A stretch of 64,000 nt of DNA from Pseudomonas kairouanensis (GCF_004682055.1 NZ_QUZU01000009.1:109680-173679); one strand, 5' to 3'; numbered from the stretch's first letter, positions 20,853 to 33,904 are shown. Notes: a model not told the origin generated them from the sequence alone. Program-made: numbers and translations.

Positions 20853-21701
20853 CTAGGGCTTGGTGGCCGGCAGGGTAACGGAAAGGGGGGATTCGCACTG
20901 GCAGCTGTGGCGCTCGCCGGTGTCGATGTTCATCAGGGTCATGGCGCCGCCCCACACGCAGCCGGTGTCGAGGGCATGCACGCCGGGTTCGTCGCACTTG
21001 CCTTCCAGGGCTGCCCAGTGACCGAAGATGATCTGCGTGTCGCGAGTCTTGCGCTCTTTATGGGCGAACCACGGTTTGTAGCCGGGCAGGGCGGTGTCGG
21101 CGCCTTCCTTGCTCTTGAGGTCCAGCTTGCCTTCGGCAGTACAGAAGCGCATGCGCGTGAAGTAGTTGGTGATCACCCGCAGGCGCGTGACGCCGCTGAG
21201 GTCGTTGTCCCACTTCACTGGCTCATTACCATACATGCCGTCGAGGTAGGTGGTGTACAGGGTGTCGTCGGCCAATGCGCTCTCGACTTCGGCGGCGCAC
21301 TTGAGGGCTTTTTTCAGCGTCCACTGAGGCGGGATGCCGGCATGTACCAGGGCCATGTTGCGGCCTTCGTCGTAATGCATGAGCTTTTGGCGGCGCACCC
21401 AGTCGAGCAATTCGGCGCGGTCGGGCGCTTCGAGGATTTCTCGCAGGGTGTCGCCCTTTTTCAGACGCTCGATGTTATTGCCGGCCGCCAGCAGGTGCAG
21501 GTCGTGGTTGCCAAGCACGCACACCAGGGCGTCACGCAGGCTATATAGATAGCGCAGGGTCGCCAGGGACTCGGGACCGCGGTTGACCAAATCACCTACC
21601 AGCCACAAACGGTCCTTTGTCGGGTCGAAGGCCACACGTTCGAGCAGGCACTTGAGGGGTTCCAGACAGCCTTGCAGGTCGCCGACTGCATAGGTCGCCA
21701 T
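20853..21701 (-). CDS. apaH: bis(5'-nucleosyl)-tetraphosphatase, symmetrical
   Basis: A 282-residue metallophosphatase that splits Ap4A to two ADP. It carries the calcineurin-like motifs [14 protein letters not shown] and LGNHDLHLL with their metal ligands. It starts at the ATG at 21701, whose A is the last base of the apaG TGA (TGATG overlap). It belongs to lptD-surA-pdxA-rsmA-apaG-apaH, the gene set that is also clustered in E. coli; glpE follows here. Ap4A and mRNA 5' capping by Np4 nucleotides are its targets. Confidence 0.96.
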   Translation of the reverse strand: MATYAVGDLQGCLEPLKCLLERVAFDPTKDRLWLVGDLVNRGPESLATLRYLYSLRDALVCVLGNHDLHLLAAGNNIERLKKGDTLREILEAPDRAELLDWVRRQKLMHYDEGRNMALVHAGIPPQWTLKKALKCAAEVESALADDTLYTTYLDGMYGNEPVKWDNDLSGVTRLRVITNYFTRMRFCTAEGKLDLKSKEGADTALPGYKPWFAHKERKTRDTQIIFGHWAALEGKCDEPGVHALDTGCVWGGAMTLMNIDTGERHSCQCESPLSVTLPATKP

Positions 21702-22081
21702 CAGTGCAGGGCTCCCGGTACGGCAAGGCGGAAGGGCGCGATGATGGCGTCGAACAGCTGGCCGTCGGTGGCTTTCATCTGATATGAGCCTTGCATGGTG
21801 CCGACCTTGGAGGTCATCACCGTGCCGCTGCTGTAGGTATGGCTCGCGCCGCTGTCGATCAGCGGTTGTTGGCCAACCACGCCAGCACCACGTACTTCCT
21901 CGACCTGGCCGTCGCCGTCGGTGATCACCCAATGGCGCGATAACAGCTTGGCCGGCACCAGCCCGTTGTTTTTCACCGTGATGGTGTAGGCAAAGGCGAA
22001 GCGGTTGTTTTCGGGTTGGGATTGGTCCGCCAGGAAGCGGGTGACGACGCTGACGTCGATCTGGTAGCGAGGATCGGACAT
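21701..22081 (-). CDS. apaG: ApaG/CorD family protein
   Basis: A 126-residue fibronectin-type III-like beta-sandwich protein of the ApaG family, with [16 protein letters not shown] at the N-terminus and the conserved [16 protein letters not shown] and [11 protein letters not shown] segments. In other bacteria ApaG has been tied to magnesium/cobalt resistance (CorD); its biochemical role is not settled. It starts at the ATG at 22081 and is joined to apaH by a one-base overlap, so the two are coupled. A 203-base spacer with a REPIN separates it from rsmA. Confidence 0.92.
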   Translation of the reverse strand: MSDPRYQIDVSVVTRFLADQSQPENNRFAFAYTITVKNNGLVPAKLLSRHWVITDGDGQVEEVRGAGVVGQQPLIDSGASHTYSSGTVMTSKVGTMQGSYQMKATDGQLFDAIIAPFRLAVPGALH

Positions 22082-22177
22082 GCAAGAGGCCTTAAAAAGC
22101 GGAGGACAGCAGATGCGAGTCAGTCTAGGCCAAGAGGTGGGCACTAGGCCAGACATGGTGTCTGGCCGCGCGGAGAA

Positions 22178-22266
22178 TGTGGGAGCGGGCTTGCTCGCGA
22201 ATGCGTAGTGTCAGCCAATGAACCTGGCACTGACACACCGCCTTCGCGAGCAAGCCCGCTCCCACA
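22178..22266. repeat. REPIN, TGTGGGAGCGGGC class, between rsmA and apaG
   Basis: Left arm TGTGGGAGCGGGCTTGCTCG and right arm CGAGCAAGCCCGCTCCCACA are exact inverted repeats, with a spacer that includes GTGTCAG and CTGACAC inner inverted segments. It lies within the rsmA-apaG transcription unit and could act as an mRNA hairpin. Confidence 0.93.
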
Positions 22267-22284
22267 TTTGATTTGCGTTGAACC

Positions 22285-23097
22285 TTACTCCGTTGTCGGC
22301 GCAGGCTGGATCGCCAACTGGTCGGCCAGGCGCACGAATGCGGCCAGGTCCAACTGCTCGGGGCGCAGGCTGCCGTCGACGCCGGCAGCTTCGATTTCAG
22401 CGTTGCTCAGCAGGGCCTTGAGGGTGTTGCGCAAGGTCTTGCGGCGCTGGTTGAAGGCCTCGCGTACGATGCGCTCCAGCAACTTGTGATCCTTGGCCGG
22501 GTGCGGCAGTACCGCGTGGGGCACCAGGCGCACGATGGCCGAGTCGACCTTCGGCGGTGGGTTGAACGCGCCGGGGCCCACATTGAACAGGTGTTCTACA
22601 CGGCAGTGGTACTGAACCATGATCGACAGACGGCCCCAATCACCACCACCCGGCCCTGCGGCCAGGCGCTCCACCACTTCTTTTTGCAGCATGAAGTGCA
22701 TGTCGCGGATGATCCCGGCGTTGTTGAGCAGGTGAAAAATCAGCGGTGTGGAGATGTTGTACGGCAGGTTACCCACCACGCGCAGGCTGTTAGGCGCGGC
22801 GTTGAGGGTGTTGAAGTCGAACTTCAGTGCATCGCCCTGGTGCAGGTTGAAGTTGGACTTGCCGGCAAACTGCTGGTTGAGGATCGGGATCAGGTCCTTG
22901 TCCAGCTCCACTACGTCCAGTTGGCCACCGCTGGCCAGCAGGCCTTGGGTCAGCGCGCCCTGGCCTGGGCCGATTTCCAGCAGGCGGTCTTCAGGCTTGG
23001 CATGGATGGAGCGCAGGATGCGGTCGATCACGCCAGCATCGTGCAGGAAGTTTTGCCCGAAGCGCTTGCGCGCCCGGTGTTGGTAATGCTCGGTCAT
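22285..23097 (-). CDS. rsmA: 16S rRNA A1518/A1519 dimethyltransferase
   Basis: A 270-residue KsgA/RsmA enzyme that dimethylates two adjacent adenosines near the 3' end of 16S rRNA and acts as a late checkpoint in 30S assembly. The SAM site is [13 protein letters not shown] (about 42-54) and the catalytic NLPYNIST follows near 114. The start has KRFGQNFL. It overlaps the 3' end of pdxA by 4 bases. This rsmA is the rRNA enzyme (ksgA), not the CsrA-like regulator that shares the name in Pseudomonas. Confidence 0.97.
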   Translation of the reverse strand: MTEHYQHRARKRFGQNFLHDAGVIDRILRSIHAKPEDRLLEIGPGQGALTQGLLASGGQLDVVELDKDLIPILNQQFAGKSNFNLHQGDALKFDFNTLNAAPNSLRVVGNLPYNISTPLIFHLLNNAGIIRDMHFMLQKEVVERLAAGPGGGDWGRLSIMVQYHCRVEHLFNVGPGAFNPPPKVDSAIVRLVPHAVLPHPAKDHKLLERIVREAFNQRRKTLRNTLKALLSNAEIEAAGVDGSLRPEQLDLAAFVRLADQLAIQPAPTTE

Positions 23098-24083
23098 ATA
23101 CGGGTCTCGGCCATCTGATAGGCGGTTTCCAGGGCTACGTGCAGGCTGCCGGTATCGATCTTGCCGCTGCCCGCCAGGTCCAGGGCAGTGCCATGGTCGA
23201 CGGAGGTACGGATGATCGGCAGGCCCAGTGTCACGTTGACGGCGGCGCCGAAGCCTTTGTATTTAAGCACCGGCAGCCCCTGGTCGTGGTACATCGCCAG
23301 CACTGCATCGCAGTGCTCCAGATATTTGGGGGTAAACAGAGTGTCTGCAGGCAGCGGGCCACGCAGGTCCATGCCTTCTTGGCGCAGACGCTCCAGGGTT
23401 GGTTCGATGATGTCGATTTCTTCATGGCCCAGGTGGCCGCCTTCACCGGCGTGGGGGTTGAGCCCACAGACCAGGATGCGCGGTTGGGCGATGCCGAATT
23501 TTTGTTGCAGGTCGGCGTGCAGGATGCGCGTGACGCGTTCCAGCCGCTCAACGGTAATGGCGTCGGCAATCTCGCGCAGTGGCAGGTGCGTGGTCACCAG
23601 GGCGACACGCAGGCCGTGCGTGGCCAGCATCATTACGACTTGTTCGGTGTGGGTCAGTTCGGCGAGGAATTCGGTATGCCCGGAGAAGGCGATGCCAGAT
23701 TCATTGATCACGCCTTTGTGCACCGGGGCGGTGATCATCCCGGCGAAGTCGCCGTCGATGCAGCCTTGCCCGGCACGGGTCAGGGTTTGCAGGACGAATG
23801 CGGCGTTGGCCTTGTCCAGTTGCCCGGCAACCACCTTGGCCTGCAGTGGGGTGTCCCACACATAAAGGCTGCCGGCGGGGGCAGGCACGTCGGGCCAGTT
23901 GCCTGGCGACGCGTCCAGCAAGCTGACTGCCACACCCAGTTGCGCGGCCCGCTCGATGAGCAGGTCGCGGCTGGTAATGGCGATCAGGGGGTGTGGCTGG
24001 GCTTGCGAGGCGAGCAGCAGGCACAGGTCTGGACCAATGCCGGCCGGCTCGCCGGGTGTTACCGCGAAACGCTGGGGTTTCAC
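23094..24083 (-). CDS. pdxA: 4-hydroxythreonine-4-phosphate dehydrogenase
   Basis: A 329-residue PdxA, which oxidises 4-phospho-hydroxythreonine in the synthesis of pyridoxal phosphate. [11 protein letters not shown] opens the protein; the metal-binding His residues are in [22 protein letters not shown] and [11 protein letters not shown], all characteristic. Start and stop overlap the neighbouring genes by 4 bases each (surA upstream, rsmA downstream), so the three are one tightly packed operon. Confidence 0.97.
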   Translation of the reverse strand: MKPQRFAVTPGEPAGIGPDLCLLLASQAQPHPLIAITSRDLLIERAAQLGVAVSLLDASPGNWPDVPAPAGSLYVWDTPLQAKVVAGQLDKANAAFVLQTLTRAGQGCIDGDFAGMITAPVHKGVINESGIAFSGHTEFLAELTHTEQVVMMLATHGLRVALVTTHLPLREIADAITVERLERVTRILHADLQQKFGIAQPRILVCGLNPHAGEGGHLGHEEIDIIEPTLERLRQEGMDLRGPLPADTLFTPKYLEHCDAVLAMYHDQGLPVLKYKGFGAAVNVTLGLPIIRTSVDHGTALDLAGSGKIDTGSLHVALETAYQMAETRI

Positions 24084-25420
24084 TGGGTGGCCTGGTCGGT
24101 GCCTGTTTGCTCGGCGCCTGGCAGCTTGTTCTCTACGTAGGCTTCGTCGCGGATCTGACGCAACCAGGTTTGCAGCTCTTCGTCATATTTGCGGTTACGC
24201 AGTACGTTCAGCGCTTGTTGCTCGCGGGCCTGGCTGGTGTTGTCGGTGGCGCGACGGCCAAGGACTTCCAGCACGTGCCAGCCGTATTGGGTCTTGAACG
24301 GCTTGGACAATACACCCTGCGGGGTATCGGCCATCACCTGTTGGAACTCCGGCACCAATGCTTTGGGGTCGATCCAGTTCAGGTCGCCGCCGTTGAGGGC
24401 AGAGCCTGGGTCTTCCGAGAAGCTTTTGGCCAGGGTGGCGAAGTCTTCGCCGCTTTCGATGCGGTCGTAGATCTTCTGGGCCAATTCCTTGGTTTGGGCT
24501 TCGGTGCGGATTTCGCTTGGTTTGACCAGGATGTGACGAACGTGAACTTCGTCTTTCAGCGAGGTCTCGCCACCACGACGCTCCAGCAACTTCAGGATGA
24601 TGAAACCGCCTGGAGTACGGGCAGGCTGGGTGATGCCGCCCACTTCCATCGCGCTCAGCTCACGGTCGAACGGAGGTGGCAATTGAGCAGCTTTACGCCA
24701 GCCCATGTCACCGCCTTCGAGGGCGTTGTCGCTGCCGGATTGGGCAATGGCCATCTGGGCGAAATCAGCGCCCGCCTTCAAGCGATCATAGATAGCCTGG
24801 GTCTTGGCGGCGGCCGCATTGAGCTGCTCGGAGTTGGCGCTGTCCGGGGTAGGAATCAGGATATTGGCCAGGTGCAGTTCTTCGGAAAGCTGCATCTTGC
24901 CCAGGTCCGATGCCAGGAAGTTCTTCACTTCCTGCTCGGACACCTGAACCCGCTCGGCCACACGGCGCTGACGGACACGGCTGATGATCATTTCACGGCG
25001 GATCTGGTCACGGGCGTCCTCATAGGACAAACCGTCGTGAGCCAGGGCTGCGCGGAACTGGTCGATGCTCATGTTGTTGCGCTGGGCAATAGTGCCAACG
25101 GCCTGGTTCAGTTCTTCGTCCGAGATGCGGATGCCGGAACGATCGCCAATCTGCAACTGCAGGTTCTCGACGATCAGGCGCTCCAGCACCTGCTGGTCCA
25201 GGACGCTGGTCGGTGGCACGCCACCGCCACGCTTGGCGATGGTTTGCTGGACTTCCTTGACGCGCTGGTCCAGTTGGCTCTGCATGATCACGTCGTTATC
25301 GACGATGGCCACTACCTTATCCAGTTCTTGAACCGCAGCGTGCGCCGATGCGGTACCCAGGAACAGCGCGCCCAGCACTAGCGGGCGCAGACACTCAGAA
25401 AGCTTGGTCTTCACGTTCAC
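24080..25420 (-). CDS. surA: periplasmic chaperone/peptidyl-prolyl isomerase SurA
   Basis: A 446-residue periplasmic chaperone for outer-membrane proteins. A signal peptide (about 1-28) precedes the N-terminal chaperone domain ([15 protein letters not shown]); two parvulin domains begin near [10 protein letters not shown] and [14 protein letters not shown] choose the GTG at 25420 because GAAGG lies 5 bases before it; a TTG at 25432 has no ribosome site. This start lies inside the 3' end of lptD (26-base overlap), so it is probably made by translational coupling. SurA folds LptD itself, the product of the gene just upstream. Confidence 0.94.
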   Translation of the reverse strand: MNVKTKLSECLRPLVLGALFLGTASAHAAVQELDKVVAIVDNDVIMQSQLDQRVKEVQQTIAKRGGGVPPTSVLDQQVLERLIVENLQLQIGDRSGIRISDEELNQAVGTIAQRNNMSIDQFRAALAHDGLSYEDARDQIRREMIISRVRQRRVAERVQVSEQEVKNFLASDLGKMQLSEELHLANILIPTPDSANSEQLNAAAAKTQAIYDRLKAGADFAQMAIAQSGSDNALEGGDMGWRKAAQLPPPFDRELSAMEVGGITQPARTPGGFIILKLLERRGGETSLKDEVHVRHILVKPSEIRTEAQTKELAQKIYDRIESGEDFATLAKSFSEDPGSALNGGDLNWIDPKALVPEFQQVMADTPQGVLSKPFKTQYGWHVLEVLGRRATDNTSQAREQQALNVLRNRKYDEELQTWLRQIRDEAYVENKLPGAEQTGTDQATQ

Positions 25421-28199
25421 GATAACCTTCAATGCCTTTGTCGAGGAAGCTCTCTACCTTGGCGCCGGTCAGGCCGCCGAGTCCTTTGAGGACGATCTGG
25501 AAGAAGAGCCCGTGGTCACCCTTTTCGTTAAGCGGGGCGATCTGGCTGTATTCGTCGTTGGAAACCCAGTAACGGTTGATGACGCGCAGTTTCCAGCAGC
25601 AGTTGTCGTACTCGAAACCACCGAAGGCTTCCAGGGTACGGTTGCGGGCATAGTCGTACTGCCAGCGGGTGATCAGGTTCCACTGTGGAACGATCGGCCA
25701 CATCATCGAGAAGTCGTGCTGTTGGATTTTGTAGTAATCCTTCACGTAATTCTCGTCGCCTGGCTGACCGTAGTCACCACCGAATTGCCATTTGCCGGTC
25801 AACTGGTTGTAGACAACCTGGTCATTACGATAGCGGTAGCCAACGTTGATGATCTTGTTCGGGTTGTCTTCTGGCTGATAGTGCAGCATCGCGCTACCGG
25901 AACGAGGAGCGTGCTCTTCGGTGTCCCAGTTGTAGTCGGCGGTGGCACGCCAGTCGCGGTTGAAGCGGAACTCGTAGTCCAGGGCGACTGGGGAGACATC
26001 GTTCTGTGCGTCGGCACGTTCGGACGCCAGGATCCCCGGCAGTTGGACTTCACGATCCTTGAAGTACAGCGCCTGACCCACGGATACGCGCTGACGCTCG
26101 AAGCCGTTGTCTTCGATCCAGCGACTGGTCAAGCCCAGGGACAGTTTGTTTTCGTCGCCGATACGGTCTGAACCGCTGAAGCGGTTGTCGCGGAACAGCG
26201 AGGCGTAGCTGAACGAGTATTCGCTGGTGTCGAACACCGGGATATCGCTCTGGTCCTTGTCTGGCACGTACAGGTAGAACGCGCGCGGCTCAAGGGTCTG
26301 GCGATAGTTGGTGCCGAACCAGTTGGTATTGCGGTCGAAGTACAGGCCGCTGTCGATGCTGGCCACCGGAACCGCACGGTCCTGGGAACTCTTGAACGTG
26401 CCGCCTGCGTACCGGGTACCATTTGCTACTGCTTCGGCCTGATCAGCAATGATCTGGTTCTTGCCGATGCTGTCCAGGTCCAGGTCGTACTTGGTGTAGA
26501 CGTACTTGAGCTTCGGCGTTACGAAGCCGTAGGTCCAGTTCATCGGGTATTCAACGGCTGGCGCTACGTTCAGGCGGGTACCGTTTGCACGGGTCAGGCC
26601 ACGGACATAGGTGTCCAGGCGGCGCTCGACATCACCGTTTTCATTGGTGAAGTTGCCGTTTTCCAGGTCGCGCTCGAAGCGTACTGCCTCGGTCTCGTAG
26701 CTGAAGTTCAAACCACCCGGATGGTACGGCAGGGTGCCGTTGAAGGTGATTTGCGGCAGGCGGTCATACGGTGTGACCTGAGAAATCGTCGCCAGCTGGT
26801 AGGCCTGCAGGTTCAAGCGAGCCTGGAAGGTGTCGCCACGATAGGTCACGGAACCCTGCTGGTTCACGTAGTCGGAACTCTCGACGCCTTCCTGGTAGGA
26901 CTTGAGGTCCTGGAAGTAGTACGGATCGCTGATCGTGGTGTAGTCGACCTGGGTCAGTACACGCGAATCCAACCCGCCCTTGTGTTGCCAGTTGAGCATG
27001 TAGCGGGTTTTTTCGTAGTCGGTCTGTTTTTTGCGCTCGTCGTTGTCGTCGTTCAGGTACGCGCCGCCGAACTGGCCTTCGCTGGACTTGGTGAGGTAGC
27101 GGAATTCGCCTTCCATCAACATGCCGCGCTTGGTCATGTATTGCGGGTACAACGTGGCGTCGTAGTTGGGCGCCAGGTTGAAGTAGTACGGCGTAACCAG
27201 GGTAAAGCCGGTCTCGCTGCCGGAGCTGAAGCTCGGTGGCAGGAAGCCGGATTGACGACGGTCGTCGATCGGGAAATAGATGTAGGGGGTGTACAGGATC
27301 GGGATGTTCTTGATCCGCAGCGTCGCGTTGGTGGCCGTACCGAAACCGGTGGCCGGGTTCAACGTGATGTTGTTGCCCTTGAGCTGCCAGGCGTTGCTGT
27401 CTGGCTCGCAGGTGGTGTACGTACCGTCCTTGAGGCGGATGATCGCGTTTTCGGCACGCTTGGCGTACAGCGCGTTGCCGCGGATGCGCGACTTGTGCAA
27501 CACGTACTCGGCGTTGTCGATCTGCGCCGCACCGGTGTCCAGCTGGACCTGGGCGTGGTCGCCAACGATCAGGGCGCCGTTGTCGCGCATGCGCACGTTG
27601 CCGTTCAGTTCGCCGCGGCTTTCGGCCTGGTACAGGCTGGCTTCCTCGGCTTCAAGCTGCATACTGCCCTGGCGCATGACGACGTCACCGGCCAGGGTTG
27701 CGACTTGTTGTTCCTGCTCGTAACGAGAGGCCTTGGCGCCGATGAAGGTCGGTGCATCGCTCTTGTTCGTCTTGTCATTCATGCCAGGACGAATCGGCTC
27801 GATGTACGCACCACCGCAATACGGACCGGTTTCGGCCAGTTGGGCTGCGGTCAGCTTGTCGCGAGGTACCCAGTCCAGGTGGCTGTAGTCGGCACTGCGC
27901 GAACGCAGGCCACGGCCCTTGGAGTCAGTGACCAGTGCGGTCTGCGGCGCGGCCTCGGCTTTGCCGCCGGTTTCGCCTTGCGGCGCCGTGCTGACGGCGG
28001 CGCCGTCATGCACGGGACGCGGTGGCAACGGGGCTGCGGCGGTTTTTGGCGCGCAATCCCAGGCACCCGAAGCAGAGACTGAGCAGTCATACTGTTCCGC
28101 GGCGACCACGAATGAGGTGGCGAAAGGTTGCATGGCCAGCAGACTGCCGGTTACCAGCAACGGAAATTTTCTACGAAACGCGGGGGATTTCAATGCCAT
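25395..28199 (-). CDS. lptD: LPS-assembly outer membrane protein LptD
   Basis: A 934-residue outer-membrane beta-barrel (Imp/OstA) that with LptE inserts lipopolysaccharide at the cell surface. A signal peptide (about 1-33) is followed by a Pseudomonas-type N-terminal extension with Pro/Ala-rich sequence, an OstA (LptA-like) jellyroll (about 150-260) and a C-terminal barrel. The ATG at 28199 begins [15 protein letters not shown]; the open frame further up has no signal and lies in the promoter region of amgK. It heads the lptD-surA-pdxA-rsmA cluster. The divergent spacer of 130 bases also drives amgK-murU. Confidence 0.96.
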   Translation of the reverse strand: MALKSPAFRRKFPLLVTGSLLAMQPFATSFVVAAEQYDCSVSASGAWDCAPKTAAAPLPPRPVHDGAAVSTAPQGETGGKAEAAPQTALVTDSKGRGLRSRSADYSHLDWVPRDKLTAAQLAETGPYCGGAYIEPIRPGMNDKTNKSDAPTFIGAKASRYEQEQQVATLAGDVVMRQGSMQLEAEEASLYQAESRGELNGNVRMRDNGALIVGDHAQVQLDTGAAQIDNAEYVLHKSRIRGNALYAKRAENAIIRLKDGTYTTCEPDSNAWQLKGNNITLNPATGFGTATNATLRIKNIPILYTPYIYFPIDDRRQSGFLPPSFSSGSETGFTLVTPYYFNLAPNYDATLYPQYMTKRGMLMEGEFRYLTKSSEGQFGGAYLNDDNDERKKQTDYEKTRYMLNWQHKGGLDSRVLTQVDYTTISDPYYFQDLKSYQEGVESSDYVNQQGSVTYRGDTFQARLNLQAYQLATISQVTPYDRLPQITFNGTLPYHPGGLNFSYETEAVRFERDLENGNFTNENGDVERRLDTYVRGLTRANGTRLNVAPAVEYPMNWTYGFVTPKLKYVYTKYDLDLDSIGKNQIIADQAEAVANGTRYAGGTFKSSQDRAVPVASIDSGLYFDRNTNWFGTNYRQTLEPRAFYLYVPDKDQSDIPVFDTSEYSFSYASLFRDNRFSGSDRIGDENKLSLGLTSRWIEDNGFERQRVSVGQALYFKDREVQLPGILASERADAQNDVSPVALDYEFRFNRDWRATADYNWDTEEHAPRSGSAMLHYQPEDNPNKIINVGYRYRNDQVVYNQLTGKWQFGGDYGQPGDENYVKDYYKIQQHDFSMMWPIVPQWNLITRWQYDYARNRTLEAFGGFEYDNCCWKLRVINRYWVSNDEYSQIAPLNEKGDHGLFFQIVLKGLGGLTGAKVESFLDKGIEGYREREDQAF

Positions 28200-28329
28200 C
28201 TTATTAGTCCGGGCTTCCTGCGTGCCATCTGCCCGCGGTGTGGGCCGCACGCCTCTCGATGGTCTGAAAAAGATGCGTGATAATAAAGCATGACCCGCTT
28301 GACGGCTAGCGCCGTCGGAGACCCTTGTA

Positions 28330-30026
<1,697 letters not shown>

Positions 30027-30027
30027 C

Positions 30028-30795
30028 ATGTTGTGGCCAGGGACGCTGATCGGCGCCGGGGCTGGCTTTTTGGTTGCCAGTATTCCCGGTGCGTTGCTCG
30101 GTGCGTTGCTGGGGCAGGCGCTGGACCGTCGCCTGCAACTGCACAGCTGGGCGCAGCTGCGCGAACGCCTGGGCGGGCGTGCGGCACTGCGCAATGACGA
30201 GTTGTTGTTTGTGTTGCTGGGGCGCCTGGCCAAGAGCAATGGCCGTGTAGCCGACGGGCATATCCAGCAGGCGCGCCAGGAAATGCGCGCACTGGATATG
30301 AGCGATTCAGCCCAGCGCCGTGCGATTGCGGCGTTCAACCGTGGCAAATCCGGCACTGACCGGGTGCGCAGTTATTTGCGCGTGCTCAAGGCCCAGCCCC
30401 ACGCGGCCGAAGGTGTATTGCGCGCGTGCTGGCGAATGGCATGGGCGGACGGCCGGGCGGATGACGCAGAACGCGACTTGATCGACCTGTGGGGCAAGTG
30501 GCTGGGTTGGACGCCGCAGCAACTCAAGGCGCTGGCTGCCGACTTCACGCCGGAGCGCAAGCCGCTGATCAATCGAAACGGCACTTATCAGGACGCATTG
30601 CGTTTGCTGGGTGTAACGGCCACGTCCGAGCCGTCGGTGATCAAGGGCGCTTATCGTCGCTTGCTCAGCCGCCATCACCCGGACAAGGTAGCCGGCAGTG
30701 GCGCCAGCCCTGCGCAGGTGCGTGAGGCGACTGAGCGTACGCGGGAGTTGCACAGTGCGTATGCGTTGATTCGCGAGCGGCGGGATTTTCGTTAG
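30028..30795 (+). CDS. djlA: DjlA-like co-chaperone with TerB and J domains
   Basis: A 255-residue protein with a hydrophobic, Gly-rich N-terminal segment (LIGAGAGFLVASIPGALLGALLG) that may sit in the inner membrane, a TerB-like helical domain (about 45-165) and a C-terminal J domain (about 185-255) with HHPDK. In E. coli DjlA is a type III J protein that works with DnaK and affects capsule signalling. It lies 1 base after murU. The function is inferred from domain order. Confidence 0.88.
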   Translation: MLWPGTLIGAGAGFLVASIPGALLGALLGQALDRRLQLHSWAQLRERLGGRAALRNDELLFVLLGRLAKSNGRVADGHIQQARQEMRALDMSDSAQRRAIAAFNRGKSGTDRVRSYLRVLKAQPHAAEGVLRACWRMAWADGRADDAERDLIDLWGKWLGWTPQQLKALAADFTPERKPLINRNGTYQDALRLLGVTATSEPSVIKGAYRRLLSRHHPDKVAGSGASPAQVREATERTRELHSAYALIRERRDFR

Positions 30796-30857
30796 GCACC
30801 ACTTTCTTGTTTTGATAACCCATTCCAATGTGGGGGCGGTGCTCTTGAGGTAGGTGA

Positions 30858-31832
30858 TCAGTCTGTAACCGCCTGCGGGCTCAACCACCCACGAATCCTT
30901 CGATACAACTGCTCTTGCTCGGCCGCGCTGTTGCCAGGCACGGTCTTGAGGGACACCTGTTTATACCCATCATTCTTCGCGCGCTTGGCCGCCTGTGCCC
31001 GGGCCTGGGCATTTTTGCGTGCCTGGGCGTTGTCTTGATAAAACACATCCGCAGTCGGCAGCTTCAAGCCAGGCGCTAATTGCTGCACATCCGGATGGCG
31101 TCCGTTCGGCGTCTGCGCGGCGACCATGACTAGTTTCTGCACCTGCGACGGCTGCTTCTCTGTCAAATACCGCGCGGCCCACCATGCCCCCGTGCCATGG
31201 CCCACCAGCACCACACTGCGCGCACCCTGGGTTTGGGCGAAAGCCACGGCGGCATCGATACGGTCGAAGATGCGCGAGGCATCGGTCTTGTCCTGCTCAT
31301 CGGCGCCAGGTACTACCGACGGGTCGGTGCCTTCGGCCTCGGCGCTGGCGGCTTGCTCGATCGGTTTGTCGGCGGTGCTGGCCTCCTTGCTGCTGGTGTC
31401 GACGGTGGCCTTGGGGGCTTCCATCACACGCGGTGGCAGGGTGTCCACGCTCACATCCGGCAGCGACAGGCTGAGGGTGCCCCAGTTGGCATCCGGTAAT
31501 TTGTGGCGCAACGGGCTGATTGCTTGCGGCCAGTCAGCATTTTCGCCGCTGCCCGGTACGATAATCACCACGCCTTCAGGCTCGGCGCTGTTGGCCGGTT
31601 TCCACAGGGCGAGGAAGGAGTCGCTGCCAGCTTGCAGTTGTTGCTGCTCCTGTTGTGGGATCTTGCGTTCCAGGGCGCTGGCTTCTTCCTGGCTGCGTTC
31701 GGGCAAGGGCTGGCGTTCGACCGGTTTTTCGGCGACCGCGGCCGGTTCATCGGCGGCGTGTACAGAAAAGGCGCTGGTAAAGAGCAGCGACAGGCACAAT
31801 GCTGGCAGTGCTGAGCGGTGAATAAAGGGCAT
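30858..31832 (-). CDS. exported DUF3530 (alpha/beta-hydrolase-like) protein
   Basis: A 324-residue protein with a signal peptide (1-26) and a glutamine/alanine-rich linker. The fold is alpha/beta hydrolase-like: a strand with VVIIVPGSGENADWP (the nucleophile-elbow region of the family has GHGTGAWWAA near residue 216), but a complete Ser-Asp-His triad cannot be fixed by eye since the elbow has GHGTG with Thr instead of Ser. No function is proven. It converges on djlA and is divergent from the agtS sensor. Confidence 0.8.
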   Translation of the reverse strand: MPFIHRSALPALCLSLLFTSAFSVHAADEPAAVAEKPVERQPLPERSQEEASALERKIPQQEQQQLQAGSDSFLALWKPANSAEPEGVVIIVPGSGENADWPQAISPLRHKLPDANWGTLSLSLPDVSVDTLPPRVMEAPKATVDTSSKEASTADKPIEQAASAEAEGTDPSVVPGADEQDKTDASRIFDRIDAAVAFAQTQGARSVVLVGHGTGAWWAARYLTEKQPSQVQKLVMVAAQTPNGRHPDVQQLAPGLKLPTADVFYQDNAQARKNAQARAQAAKRAKNDGYKQVSLKTVPGNSAAEQEQLYRRIRGWLSPQAVTD

Positions 31833-31909
31833 CGTTAATTCCCGGCCAGAAGAGATTCCAGCAGCCTAATGGGTTGGTCAGTGTTTGTCAGTGATGTGAG
31901 ACGTGGATC

Positions 31910-33904
31910 ATGGTTTTTCGCTGTCTGCTGGTTATCGGCTGTTTGTGGTTTGCCTTGATGGCGAACGCCGCCACTGTGCCTGGTGCACCGCAAGCGCAAC
32001 TCAACACCCAGCAACGCCAATGGTTGGCCGAGCACCCGGAACTGCGGGTGGGCGTGGTGTTGCAGGCGCCCTTTGCCCAATACGACCGGCGCTTGCAGCG
32101 ATTGTCCGGGGCGAATGTAGAGCTGATGCAGTGGCTGGCCAAGGCGCTGGGCATCGAGCTGACCTGGCGCAATTTCCCCAATCAGGAACAACTGGAAAGT
32201 GCCCTGCGTGAGGGCGAGATAGACCTGGCCCCTGGCCTGCAACAAACCCCGTCCGGCCTGCGCTTGTGGTTGTTCACCGACCCCTATATGCGTGTGCCCC
32301 AGCATATCGTCGGCATCCGTGACGGCGGCGGCGCAGTGGAGTTGGAGAAGCTCGATGACCAGTCCCGCGTCGCCGTGCGCATGCCCAGTGCCGTGGCCGA
32401 CTACCTGCGCAGCACTTACCCGAGCCTCAACCTGCAAGGCGTGCCCATGGAGCGCCAGGCCCTGCAATTGCTGGTGAGCCAACAGGCGCGCTATGCAGTG
32501 GTGGATGAAGCGCAACTGAGCCGCTTGTCTGGGGAGGCGGAGTTTGCCGGGCTGGCGGTGGTCGGGGATATCGGCCTGCCGCAATTGCTGCGGGTGGCCA
32601 CACGCCGGGATTGGCCCGAGTTGTCCGGCATCATGGACAGTGCCCTGCGGGCCATTCCCGCCCGTGACCTGGACCAACTCCACAGCCGCTGGCTGCAACC
32701 CAAATACCCGCGGCTGACCGAGTCCCCAGGCCTGTGGCAAAACCTCTGTTTATTGCTAAGCCTGTTCCTGCTCGCCAGCCTGGCGATCGTATTCTGGCAG
32801 CGCCGCCAGCAGCGGGTGTTGGAGCACGGCCTGCTCGCCGCCCGCGAAGAAAGTGCCGCCCGCGCTGCCGGTGCCGAGGCATTGCGGCTCACGCAGTTTT
32901 CCATCGATCAGAGCACCGTGGGCATCTTGTGGGTCAATTGGGACAGCCATGTGCGCTACGCCAACCGTGCCGCCGAAACCATGCTCGGTTACGGCCCTGA
33001 CGCGTTGATCGAACGGCCATTGATCGACCTCGACCCCACCCTGGACATGGACCGCTGGCTCAACCTGTGGAAGCGCGCTCGCGCCAGCGACGACGGCCCG
33101 CAGAATTTTGCCACCGATTGCCGACGCGCCGACGGTAGTGTCCTGCCGGCCGATGTGTCCTTGAGTTTCCTGCGCTTTGCTGACGGCGAGTACTTGGTGG
33201 TTTACCTCAATGACGTCACCGAGCGCCGCCGCTACGTGGCCGCGTTGCTGCAAAGCGAGGCCCAGTTGCGTGAGTTGTCCGCCCATTTGGAGACCGTGCG
33301 CGAAGAAGAAAAGGCCCGCATCGCCCGCGAAGTGCATGACGAACTGGGGCAGATGCTCACCGTGCTCAAGCTGGAGACTTCCATGTGCGAGTTGGCCTAT
33401 TCACAACTGGACCCCGGCCTTAATGAGCGCTTGAACAGCATGAAGCGTCTGATCGCCCAGTTGTTCCAGCTGGTGCGCGACGTGGCCACCGCCCTGCGCC
33501 CGCCGATTCTCGATGCGGGCATTGCCTCGGCCATCGAATGGCAGGCCAGGCGTTTTGAAGCGCGCACGCAGATTCCCTGCCTGGTCCAGGTTCCCGATAA
33601 CCTGCCGGCCCTGAGCGATGCCAAGGCCATCGGCCTGTTCCGTATCCTGCAGGAGGCGCTGACCAATGTGATGCGCCATGCCCAGGCCCATACGGTGGAG
33701 CTGACCTTGGCGATGGAAGGCACGGATTTGCGCCTGACCATCAGCGATGATGGCGTCGGGTTCGTTCAGGCCCAGGGCCGCGCCGTGTCGTTTGGCCTGG
33801 TGGGCATGCGCGAGCGGGTGCTGATCATGGGCGGGCAGTTGAGCCTGCAGAGTGAGTTAGGGGAGGGCACCACCCTGAGTGTCACGGTGCCGTTGGATGT
33901 TTAA
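31910..33904 (+). CDS. agtS: membrane sensor kinase AgtS
   Basis: A 664-residue histidine kinase of the NarL-pair type. A signal peptide (about 1-22) leads to a periplasmic family 3 solute-binding domain (about 30-250), one membrane helix (about 277-297), a PAS domain (about 325-435), and a HisKA_3 dimer region with the phosphorylatable His in AREVHDELGQ near residue 476, then an HATPase domain with DDGVGF. In P. aeruginosa AgtS with AgtR controls uptake of 4-aminobutyrate/5-aminovalerate, and AgtR also affects responses to peptidoglycan or GlcNAc; the name here rests on position before agtR-agtABCD. Confidence 0.87.
   Translation: MVFRCLLVIGCLWFALMANAATVPGAPQAQLNTQQRQWLAEHPELRVGVVLQAPFAQYDRRLQRLSGANVELMQWLAKALGIELTWRNFPNQEQLESALREGEIDLAPGLQQTPSGLRLWLFTDPYMRVPQHIVGIRDGGGAVELEKLDDQSRVAVRMPSAVADYLRSTYPSLNLQGVPMERQALQLLVSQQARYAVVDEAQLSRLSGEAEFAGLAVVGDIGLPQLLRVATRRDWPELSGIMDSALRAIPARDLDQLHSRWLQPKYPRLTESPGLWQNLCLLLSLFLLASLAIVFWQRRQQRVLEHGLLAAREESAARAAGAEALRLTQFSIDQSTVGILWVNWDSHVRYANRAAETMLGYGPDALIERPLIDLDPTLDMDRWLNLWKRARASDDGPQNFATDCRRADGSVLPADVSLSFLRFADGEYLVVYLNDVTERRRYVAALLQSEAQLRELSAHLETVREEEKARIAREVHDELGQMLTVLKLETSMCELAYSQLDPGLNERLNSMKRLIAQLFQLVRDVATALRPPILDAGIASAIEWQARRFEARTQIPCLVQVPDNLPALSDAKAIGLFRILQEALTNVMRHAQAHTVELTLAMEGTDLRLTISDDGVGFVQAQGRAVSFGLVGMRERVLIMGGQLSLQSELGEGTTLSVTVPLDV

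Noticed and set aside
26721..28082. 453-codon open frame opposite lptD
   Set aside because: Antisense shadow of the lptD barrel and N-terminal domain.
30796..30857. Possible half REP (AATGTGGGGGC) between djlA and the DUF3530 gene
   Set aside because: Only a short fragment matches and no inverted partner is seen.
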